Positions 1 to 5,921 of a DNA stretch of 32,347 nt are shown here, piece by piece. Numbering within the stretch: position 1 is the stretch's first letter; every line of letters starts with the position of its first letter. The stretch is taken from assembly GCA_031289775.1 (NCBI GenBank), contig JAITOY010000060.1, positions 1 through 32,347 of the forward strand. Reading direction: 5' to 3'. This DNA is from Synergistaceae bacterium. Lineage in GTDB: Bacteria; Synergistota; Synergistia; Synergistales; Synergistaceae. The notes under the pieces are model-generated. The model was not told the DNA's origin. It saw only the letters and a program-made list of their open reading frames with translations, and made no database searches. The translations under genes were made by a program, and so were the position numbers.

Positions 1-2
1 GT

Positions 3-1913
3 GTGAGTGGCGCTAATAATCCCATTACCACGAATGTTGCAGCCCTAGGTGACACGCTTGGCGCCGCTGTCGAGGTGAAGGCTGGCGGTGTCTTCGAGGT
101 TGCGAAGGTGTCCCAGACGCTGAACTCCATAACCGGCGCGGGCATAATAAGCCTCGACGTGATACCGGCGGTTCCTACGGTTCCTACGGGCATTACGGCT
201 GACACCAACCTCATACTGTCGAACATAGCCAACGCGGTAGTTCTCGGAAACCTCGCGTTTACCGGTAACGTCATCGGCTCAGGCAGCCTGGGCTTCGCGA
301 ACGCTAACACGCCTACAGCCCTTAATCTCAAGACTCTCACCCTCTCCGGCACCAATACATACGAAGGCGGGACCTACATCTCAGCTAACGGCACTATTCG
401 CATCAGCAAGGCCTCCAACATCGGCACAGGGGTGATCAATATCGACGCGTCAGGCGCCCTCAATTTGACCGAGGGGACGCACACATTGGACAACGTATTC
501 AGGATAGGCGGCGCGTCCGCCGTCATCGCGGTAAATCCCAACGCCAGGCTCACCCTGACCAACACAGTCGGTTACGCCGCGGCCACGTACAGCATCATAA
601 AAACCGGCACTGGCGAGCTGATCCTGGCCGGGCCCGGCCATTACCCATACCCCGCGCTTAGCGCGAACAATATAATCCTCGTTCAGGGTGGTATAGTTCG
701 GCTGGCGAACGACAACGCGATCGACCACGCCAGGATCACCGCGTCCACAACCGCCGGCATACGAACCATTAACGGGCTTGTCCTGCCCGGCACCCCCGCC
801 GCAGCCGGCACCCCGCTCGCCGCGAGCGCGATAGTCCAGTCAGGCGGAGATTTCCTCGTGGAAGTCGCGGCGGACAACAAGGCCACTGCGACAGACTACG
901 CGCCGGCTGCCACGCTTGGCGGCACTTTCAGCAACATCGGCGGGTATGACCTCTATGTCATCCCCAAGGGCGAGATTTCGATCTCGTCGGACGACGTGCT
1001 CCTCACCGTCAGGGCAACGACCACCGGGACCAATTTCAACCCCGATAACGTGACGGTGAAGGATCTCTCCGGCAGGACGCTGAGCAACTTCGATATCGAC
1101 GTCAGCGCCGATGTGGCGAAGCCCACATCCACACTCAGGCTCAGGGCGACGAAGAACTTCGACGTCCCGACGTTCGATGACCCCACATTTGTAAGCGCCA
1201 ACACCGGCGATCCGATCTTCTTCAAGGTGCAGGTTCACGCTAATACCGCAATCTCCGGCGCGGTTGGCAGCTACGGAATCTATGGCCTGCCGAATGGCTT
1301 CGCGTCGGTGCTTAACGCGACCTCGACAGGTTATGAATTCTCGATAGCCGTGCCGCATGGGGCAGATGCCGGCGTCTACAGGTTCACAGCGTTCGCTAGC
1401 TCCGTCGGCGACGCGACCCTCGCCGGAATCACCGGCGAGAGCGACGAGCTGAGCTTCGAGATCAAGGACGGCGGCACTCCCGAAGTCGACGTGCCTTACA
1501 TCGGCTGGACGTGGAATAATCTCGCGGCGACGACCAGCAAGGTCTCCGGCTCGGTCGTTCTCCAGAACAAGCACACCGTCACCACCATTCCCGCGACAAA
1601 CAGAACCGACCTGACGAGCATCAGCCTCCAGATCGGAACTGCTGATCCCATCACCATCGAGAACCCAGTCGACGGCGTATTCACGTTCGACGTGGCTGGC
1701 GCTTTCAGCGCGGGCCAGAGCTATCCGCTCACAGTGGTTTCCTCCGCGCCGGCTGACTATTCGACCTCCACGAGCGCGAGCGCGTCCGCCACGGTTCCGG
1801 CGGACGACGATCGCGAGAACCCCGGCTCCGGCGGCGGCGGCTGCGACGCTGGCTTCGGCATACTCTCGCTTCTGGCTGCCGGCGCGTTCGTGACGCTCCG
1901 CAGGAAGGGCTAA
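3..1913 (+). CDS. Synerg-CTERM surface protein with beta-helix (autotransporter-associated) repeats, 5' partial
   Basis: The reading frame is open to the left edge, so the GTG at position 3 is probably not the true start and the signal peptide lies outside the window. The first 300 or so residues are rich in Gly, Thr, Asn and Ala. They contain the autotransporter-associated beta-strand repeat pattern (LTLSGTNTYEGGTYISANG at about 112-130, and a second unit around LILAGPGHYPYP), which forms a beta-helix in exported proteins. The rest looks like beta-sandwich domains. The C-terminus carries a Ser/Gly linker, GGGGCDAG (Cys about 614), a hydrophobic stretch and RRKG, i.e. a Synerg-CTERM sorting tag. 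There is no autotransporter beta-barrel. Inference: an exported protein whose tag is processed or anchored at the envelope. The ligand or role cannot be read from sequence. Confidence 0.85.
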   Translation: MSGANNPITTNVAALGDTLGAAVEVKAGGVFEVAKVSQTLNSITGAGIISLDVIPAVPTVPTGITADTNLILSNIANAVVLGNLAFTGNVIGSGSLGFANANTPTALNLKTLTLSGTNTYEGGTYISANGTIRISKASNIGTGVINIDASGALNLTEGTHTLDNVFRIGGASAVIAVNPNARLTLTNTVGYAAATYSIIKTGTGELILAGPGHYPYPALSANNIILVQGGIVRLANDNAIDHARITASTTAGIRTINGLVLPGTPAAAGTPLAASAIVQSGGDFLVEVAADNKATATDYAPAATLGGTFSNIGGYDLYVIPKGEISISSDDVLLTVRATTTGTNFNPDNVTVKDLSGRTLSNFDIDVSADVAKPTSTLRLRATKNFDVPTFDDPTFVSANTGDPIFFKVQVHANTAISGAVGSYGIYGLPNGFASVLNATSTGYEFSIAVPHGADAGVYRFTAFASSVGDATLAGITGESDELSFEIKDGGTPEVDVPYIGWTWNNLAATTSKVSGSVVLQNKHTVTTIPATNRTDLTSISLQIGTADPITIENPVDGVFTFDVAGAFSAGQSYPLTVVSSAPADYSTSTSASASATVPADDDRENPGSGGGGCDAGFGILSLLAAGAFVTLRRKG

Positions 1914-1943
1914 ACTGTCACGACATCTCCAATACGTTGAAGC

Positions 1944-1980
1944 AAAAAAAGAGGCGCCCGCGTCGGGCGCCTCTTTTTTT
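1944..1980 (+). terminator. Rho-independent terminator
   Basis: A perfect 10-bp GC-rich stem (GAGGCGCCCG / CGGGCGCCTC, 1951-1960 and 1964-1973) with a 3-nt loop is followed by seven T and preceded by seven A. It lies 30 bp after the stop of the upstream surface protein. The A/T flanks make it usable on both strands, so it could also stop the minus-strand gene ending at 2135. Confidence 0.93.
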
Positions 1981-1983
1981 AAT

Positions 1984-2020
1984 TCCAAGTCAAACTCGCA
2001 TCCCGCGCGCTTGACTTGGA
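1984..2020. repeat. Short inverted repeat between convergent genes
   Basis: TCCAAGTCAA (1984-1993) and TTGACTTGGA (2011-2020) are perfect 10-bp inverted arms around a GC-rich 17-nt loop. The arms resemble, in shortened form, the TTCCAA...GTCAAA arms of the longer element at 20855-20900, so this may be a relative of that element. The remaining sequence up to 2134 shows nothing recognisable. Confidence 0.55.
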
Positions 2021-2134
2021 GAAGCCGCAATCGGATATTTTGGCCTTGATCTTGTTTTTGGCTTTTGGCGGCTGGTGGGGTGGCGAAAGGATTCTGGCGT
2101 GTAAATAGCGGCACACAGGATATATTGCTTTGGG

Positions 2135-3388
2135 TTAAACAACGGCGCTTTGGCGCTGCGCCTTGTGCATACGCTTGTACTCGTACATTTTTTCGTCCGC
2201 TACGCTGAGAAGCTCGCTTGCGGACGATGTGTTATGGGCGTCCACGCCTATGACTCCATAGCTCATGCTGTGATTGTAGAACGTCTCCGGCCGATCGTTA
2301 AGACGAACCAGACAGTCCCTGAGCTTCTCAAGATGCTCCTCGGCCGCTGACGCGATCCAGTTCTGGGCTATCAGCATAAACTCGTCGCCGCCCAGGCGGC
2401 ATATTATCGCGTCTGCTGAAAATTCGCTCAGTATTTCAACAACGCACAGAATGTACTTATCCCCTTCGGCGTGCCCGTATTTGTCGTTGACATATTTCAG
2501 GTTGTCCATGTCGACGAAGCAAATTATGAAGGTTTTGCGCTTGTCCAGCCACTCGTTCAGCGCCTTCATGCCATAATGGCGGTTATACGTTTGGGTGAGA
2601 GTGTCGCGGTAGGCTACGATTTCGAGCTTATGCAGCTGTTCTTTTTCAGAGCTGATATCCGTGAAGACAAAGGCGAACGCGTCGTGTTCATACCAGTGCA
2701 AAGGGTGTATCGCCACGGAAAAATATTGAATTTCGTTGCCTTTCGGCAACTCGAGATCCGTCGCATACCCCTTGGCGTCCTCGTCGGCGGTCTCGGATTG
2801 TTTGGCCATCCAAACGCGCAGCTGCTCCTGACACCAGGGGTTTGGCGAGATATTGGCGATATCATGATTGGAAAACAGCCATACCCCGTTGTCCTTGTCC
2901 ATCACGACGATCCACTGTGATATTTGTTCTGTGACAGCCTCAAACAGGCTATTGCTCTGCGCTAAGGCAAGCGTCTTCTGGCGGCTCGTCTCTATCTCGT
3001 CGAGAAGGGTCTGCCTGTGTTCGTCCAACTGAACGATCATTCTGTTAAACGCCGCGGAGAAGTCTCCCATGAAGCTGACGCGCTGTTTATAATCTCCTTT
3101 GGCTACCTGCTGCGTCTGCCAGGTCAGGTGTTTGAGCGTGGCGTGCAGGGCTTTTAGGGGAGAGGCTATTTCGTTGCCCTTCGAAGGCCATTTCCCGCTG
3201 AGCTCTCCCTTTGATAGATCCTTCGCGAGCGCCGTGGTTTCCATTACGCACTCGACAAAATAAAGAAGCCCCTTTCCAAAATTTTGGAATTCCTCCGGCA
3301 GCGTCTCCAAATCCATCGAGGCTTTATCAGGGCTGTAAATTACGTCGCGTAAATATGCGAATAAGATATCCGCAACAGATTCAGCCAT
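2135..3388 (-). CDS. Soluble diguanylate cyclase (HAMP-like, PAS-like, GGDEF)
   Basis: Makes cyclic di-GMP from two GTP. The C-terminal domain has the GGDEF signature (RLGGDEFML, residues about 331-339) and the upstream FVDMDNLKYVND stretch of the nucleotide site. No RxxD inhibitory site is visible ahead of GGDEF, so product inhibition may be weak. The N-terminal part holds a HAMP-like helical region (about 60-125, with AKGDYKQRV and FNRM) and a PAS-like sensory segment (about 145-245). No membrane segment is seen, so the enzyme should be cytoplasmic. The start at 3388 is preferred over the ATG at 3406 because the sequence around 3406 contains GGAGGG, well spaced for the second ATG. The V4R gene lies directly upstream and probably supplies the signal. 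Confidence 0.9.
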   Translation of the reverse strand: MAESVADILFAYLRDVIYSPDKASMDLETLPEEFQNFGKGLLYFVECVMETTALAKDLSKGELSGKWPSKGNEIASPLKALHATLKHLTWQTQQVAKGDYKQRVSFMGDFSAAFNRMIVQLDEHRQTLLDEIETSRQKTLALAQSNSLFEAVTEQISQWIVVMDKDNGVWLFSNHDIANISPNPWCQEQLRVWMAKQSETADEDAKGYATDLELPKGNEIQYFSVAIHPLHWYEHDAFAFVFTDISSEKEQLHKLEIVAYRDTLTQTYNRHYGMKALNEWLDKRKTFIICFVDMDNLKYVNDKYGHAEGDKYILCVVEILSEFSADAIICRLGGDEFMLIAQNWIASAAEEHLEKLRDCLVRLNDRPETFYNHSMSYGVIGVDAHNTSSASELLSVADEKMYEYKRMHKAQRQSAVV

Positions 3389-3409
3389 GTTCCACCAACC
3401 CTCCATGCG

Positions 3410-3462
3410 ACGCGACCGGCGTCTGAACGCTTAATATATTACGGCGCCGGCGCCGGTCGCGT
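3410..3462 (-). promoter_or_regulatory. Long inverted repeat ahead of the diguanylate cyclase
   Basis: A perfect 12-bp inverted repeat (ACGCGACCGGCG at 3410-3421, CGCCGGTCGCGT at 3451-3462) encloses a second palindrome GGCGCCGGCGCC (3443-3454) that overlaps the right arm, and an AT-rich core TAATATATTA. On the minus-strand transcript the hairpin would fall between the V4R stop codon and the GGAGGG ribosome site of the cyclase, only 5 nt from the latter. The two palindromes share bases, so two alternative folds are possible. No T-run follows, so it is not a standard terminator. Confidence 0.6.
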
Positions 3463-3476
3463 GACAACGCCCTTCT

Positions 3477-4013
3477 CTAATCGCCAGCGACTCCGTTAAA
3501 TCGGCATACTCGGTCGCCGTTCGCCCAGCAGTCGACTTCGCGCACGTCATATTTTTTACCGGTGTAAGACTCCAGGATTCCGGCTATGAAACCCTCGTCG
3601 TAGTTGCAGACCGTCTCGTTTGTCACAGGCAAGCCGCTGCAGTCAAGATCCTGCCCTACCGTCAGCACGATGTTGCCCGTAGCGGCGTCGAACGCCTCCA
3701 TGCGCAGGATGCCGATCTTCAGGTTTTCCAGAACGCTTTGCAGGCTTGCGACAAACGTGTCGAAATCAACCGTAAGGTCGAGAGTGTTTCGCGCGAACTC
3801 TGTTCCAGCCAAAAAACCCGCCTGGCGGAAATGTTCGTTGGCCTGTTCGCTTCCGTACTCCTTGCTCAGGACGTCTAACATCGTGTACTGCATGAGTCGG
3901 TAGACAAGAACAGGCATCTCCTCGCCGAGGTCTCCGCGTCCCTCTTTGATATCTCCCAGATTATCCCAGGAAAAATTGTTATGTCCTCGAGCTTGCGCAA
4001 AAATATTTTCCAT
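3477..4013 (-). CDS. V4R-domain (4-vinyl reductase type) ligand-binding protein
   Basis: A 178-residue protein whose C-terminal half matches the V4R/heme NO-like fold found in small-molecule sensors and in the BchJ family. The diagnostic stretch is CNYDEGFIAGILESYTG followed by CxxNGDRVCRF, with conserved Gly, Glu and Cys that in this family may bind a metal or line a hydrocarbon pocket. The N-terminal half is a helical region without a known motif. Two ATG are possible (4019, 4013). AAGGAGG is too close to the first and correctly spaced for the second, so 4013 is chosen. It sits just upstream of a GGDEF protein on the same strand, suggesting that it senses a ligand and passes the signal to c-di-GMP output. 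The ligand is unknown. Confidence 0.85.
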   Translation of the reverse strand: MENIFAQARGHNNFSWDNLGDIKEGRGDLGEEMPVLVYRLMQYTMLDVLSKEYGSEQANEHFRQAGFLAGTEFARNTLDLTVDFDTFVASLQSVLENLKIGILRMEAFDAATGNIVLTVGQDLDCSGLPVTNETVCNYDEGFIAGILESYTGKKYDVREVDCWANGDRVCRFNGVAGD

Positions 4014-4050
4014 TCTCATTCCTCCTTTTGGAGTTTAAAAAAGACAGGCG

Positions 4051-4067
4051 ATTCACAAGATGTGAAT
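4051..4067 (-). promoter_or_regulatory. Operator-like palindrome before the V4R gene
   Basis: ATTCACA-AGA-TGTGAAT is a perfect inverted repeat (7-bp arms, 3-nt centre) about 38 bp ahead of the V4R start. A TATTAT box (complement of 4074-4079) lies just upstream on the minus strand, which would place the palindrome over the transcription start, as expected for a repressor site. No convincing -35 box was found. Confidence 0.5.
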
Positions 4068-4233
4068 TACTCCATAATAGAAAAGGCCCGTGCAAATTAT
4101 CCGCCAAATATCGGGAGTAGTCAATGATACGCGTTGATTAGCACAGGGCAGAATGGCAGCTAGAGTGGGTTTTTCGAGATGAAAATGGGAAACCGATTCA
4201 GAAACTGTCTTTCGGCTTATGGTCCGCTATGTG

Positions 4234-4264
4234 GAAAAAAGTAAAACCTCGAGTTAAACTCGAG
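4234..4264 (-). terminator. Rho-independent terminator overlapping the stop codon of the flavoprotein gene
   Basis: On the minus strand CTCGAGTT-T-AACTCGAG (4248-4264) folds into an 8-bp stem and is followed by GTTTTACTTTTTT. The last codons and the TAA stop (4254-4256) are inside the hairpin, so translation to the end of the gene would disturb it. It closes the pduL operon. Confidence 0.75.
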
Positions 4265-5036
4265 TCACTGAGATCTTGCGGCTTTCGATAAACTCGAGCG
4301 CGAGAGGCGTCAGCACGGCGGATTTCAGAACCTGAATGCCTGTGCCGGGCGGAAGTTTCATCAGATCCTCGCAGGTTATGAACGAATCGGACAGTTTCAC
4401 GACGGACGCCGTTGAGACGGCAATTTGCGCGGGCGAGGTCTGAGGCGCGCCGGCGAACGCTCCGCCGTACAGCGCTCCCTCGAGCGCCGCGGAGAACTCG
4501 CCAGTTTCGACCATCTTGACCCCGAAAGATATGAGCTTGCGTTCGTGTTCCTTCAACATGTCGTTGTAGGCCTGGTTTTTGTCCAGACCGATATCCTTGA
4601 AGTGGCTGCCGAGAGGGTCGCAGTTCTCCTTCACGGCTATGACGGGAAGTCCTCTCATGAGGGCCGCGGCGAGCCCGCACGTGGCCAAATTGTCCTGAAT
4701 CCCGGTGGCCGCCTTCGCGAGAGTGTTTCTCGTCAGTATCGGGACGATGATCAGGTTCGACTCAGCGATATGCTTCTGCATGGGCCCGTAATATTTGAGG
4801 CGCCTGTCGTCTATCGCCGCTTTGAACTCGGGCGGCGCCATGTCGAGGAAGTTATCTGTCGCGACTATGCCGGCCTTTGTCGTCAAAAGCCCGTCCACGA
4901 TCTTGAGCAGGCCGGCCGAGTCTGCCTTGCCACCGGTAAAAAAGACGGTGACATGCCTGTTCAGGAGCGGCAGCAGACAGTTCATTATCTGCTCCATCAA
5001 TTCTCCCTTGATCTTTTCCAGGGCGTCAGCGCTCAT
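4254..5036 (-). CDS. Flavoprotein-family protein paired with PduL
   Basis: A 260-residue protein with the flavoprotein (HFCD/PPC-decarboxylase-like) fold: strand 1 with TVFFTGGKADS (about 30-40), and further on ILTRNTLAKAATGIQDNLATCGLAAAL (split here: ILTRNTLAKAATGIQ, then DNLATCGLAAAL), typical of FMN binding and the conserved Asn/Thr segment of that family. The last 45 residues contain ITCEDLMKLPPGTGIQ followed by AVLTPLALEFI. This resembles the short tag seen in several bacterial-microcompartment locus proteins such as EutT/EutQ-like ones. It starts 7 bp after the pduL stop, with AGGAG inside the end of pduL, so the two are co-translated. The substrate is unknown; flavoproteins of this type are found in some propanediol/ethanolamine loci. 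Confidence 0.75.
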   Translation of the reverse strand: MSADALEKIKGELMEQIMNCLLPLLNRHVTVFFTGGKADSAGLLKIVDGLLTTKAGIVATDNFLDMAPPEFKAAIDDRRLKYYGPMQKHIAESNLIIVPILTRNTLAKAATGIQDNLATCGLAAALMRGLPVIAVKENCDPLGSHFKDIGLDKNQAYNDMLKEHERKLISFGVKMVETGEFSAALEGALYGGAFAGAPQTSPAQIAVSTASVVKLSDSFITCEDLMKLPPGTGIQVLKSAVLTPLALEFIESRKISVTRV

Positions 5037-5043
5037 AATACCT

Positions 5044-5715
5044 TCAGCTCCTCGTCAATTTACGCTTTACGCTTTCAATACGGGCAAACATTCCGTTCCT
5101 TATGCCCGCGGCATTCGCTTCATCCGTGTCTATATGGAACTCGAGCGCGGACGCCGACGCCGACCTCACGATCGTGTCGCAGAAGTGACATTTGCGCTCG
5201 CTGTCGCACGTGAGTGTCGCGATATCTCCGTCCGACACCCCAAACAGCGACGCCTCCGCTGGAGTCATGTGCAAATGGCGTTTCGCTATGATTACCTTGC
5301 TCTTTAACGCCAGCATCCCGGCTGGCCCTATGAGACAAACGTCAGCGCCGCCATTCAGGTCGCCCGACGCGCGCACCGGAGGATTCACGCCCAGCTGGTA
5401 CGCGTCCGTCCTGCTTATCTCGACCTGGCTCTCCTTGCGAACCGGCCCGAGCACCCTTGTGCCTGTGAAAGAACCCTTAGGCCCAGCGACGCAGAGCGTC
5501 TCCTTTGCCGCGTACTGTCCGGGCTGGCCGAGATCCTTCATCCTCGTCAGCTCGTAACCCTTCCCGAACAGGATCTCCAGATCCTCCTGACTCAGGTGAA
5601 TGTGTTTGTTGGAGACGCCAACAGGAATGCCAGGGAGAGCGTTTTCGCCCTTCATCTTCAGACGGGATATCACCTCAGAAGCGATTTTTTCGACGGCATC
5701 CTCCGTGAAAGTCAT
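5044..5715 (-). CDS. pduL: Phosphate propanoyltransferase (PduL-type phosphotransacylase)
   Basis: Interconverts acyl-CoA and acyl-phosphate, leading to ATP through an acetate or propionate kinase, which is not in this window. The zinc-site motifs are present: NKHIHLS (His38, His40), KRHLHMT (His147, His149) and EFHIDTDEANA (His194). VLGPVRKESQVEIS and NPPVRASGDLNGG are also typical PduL segments. The length of 223 residues is usual. Two oddities: residues 5-20 form an amphipathic helix followed by a linker, like a microcompartment encapsulation peptide, and the loop before the last His holds a Cys cluster (C170, C176, C179, CHFC) not usual in PduL. AGGAG precedes the ATG by 10 nt. It is the first gene of the operon with the flavoprotein. 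Confidence 0.93.
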   Translation of the reverse strand: MTFTEDAVEKIASEVISRLKMKGENALPGIPVGVSNKHIHLSQEDLEILFGKGYELTRMKDLGQPGQYAAKETLCVAGPKGSFTGTRVLGPVRKESQVEISRTDAYQLGVNPPVRASGDLNGGADVCLIGPAGMLALKSKVIIAKRHLHMTPAEASLFGVSDGDIATLTCDSERKCHFCDTIVRSASASALEFHIDTDEANAAGIRNGMFARIESVKRKLTRS

Positions 5716-5743
5716 ATCATAATGACTCCTACTCTTTTTTGAA

Positions 5744-5779
5744 TAATTTTCATGACGTTTCGGTGAGATATTGAATCTC
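5744..5779. repeat. Duplicated palindromic element, copy 1 (pduL 5' leader)
   Basis: A 29-bp stretch (5744-5772) is exactly repeated at 5851-5879, 107 bp away in the same orientation. It contains CATGACGTTTCGG and ends in an inverted repeat GAGAT-ATTGA-ATCTC (5765-5779). This copy covers the inferred pduL transcription start, a repressor-like position. Confidence 0.8.
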
Positions 5780-5784
5780 TTGAC

Positions 5785-5793
5785 ATTATAGCA
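5785..5793 (-). promoter_or_regulatory. Extended -10 promoter of pduL
   Basis: On the minus strand the sequence reads TGC-TATAAT, a full extended -10 box (TATAAT at 5785-5790, TGC at 5791-5793). No good -35 is seen, which is normal for extended -10 promoters. Start of transcription would be near 5778, inside the palindromic part of the nearer copy of the duplicated element. Confidence 0.55.
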
Positions 5794-5850
5794 TAATATA
5801 AGAGATATTGACCTTTGTTGCCGGGTAAGATTATTGGATAATTTACCGGA

Positions 5851-5887
5851 TAATTTTCATGACGTTTCGGTGAGATATTTTAATCTC
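5851..5887. repeat. Duplicated palindromic element, copy 2 (upstream of pduL)
   Basis: Exact second copy of the 29-bp element, followed by GAGAT-ATTTTA-ATCTC (5872-5887), so the inverted repeat is kept although the loop differs by sequence and one base. It lies about 75-110 bp upstream of the inferred pduL start. A further loose GAGATATT occurs between the copies (near 5802). Confidence 0.8.
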
Positions 5888-5890
5888 ATA

Positions 5891-5914
5891 AAAGGGGGGG
5901 GAAATCCCCCCCTT
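5891..5914 (-). terminator. G/C-tract hairpin after the second Synerg-CTERM gene
   Basis: Seven C face eight G (5894-5901 and 5906-5912) around AAAT, with short A/T flanks (AAA, TT). On the minus strand the G7-ATTT-C8 hairpin is followed by TTT, 7 bp after the stop of the gene that ends at 5922. The T-run is short, so it is a probable but not ideal terminator. Confidence 0.65.
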
Positions 5915-5921
5915 GCTTGCT

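Noticed and set aside
840-2114. 424-residue minus-strand reading frame opposite the first surface protein
   Set aside because: Arg/Glu/Gly-rich shadow of a GC-rich gene, overlaps a clear terminator, no ribosome site or family motif.
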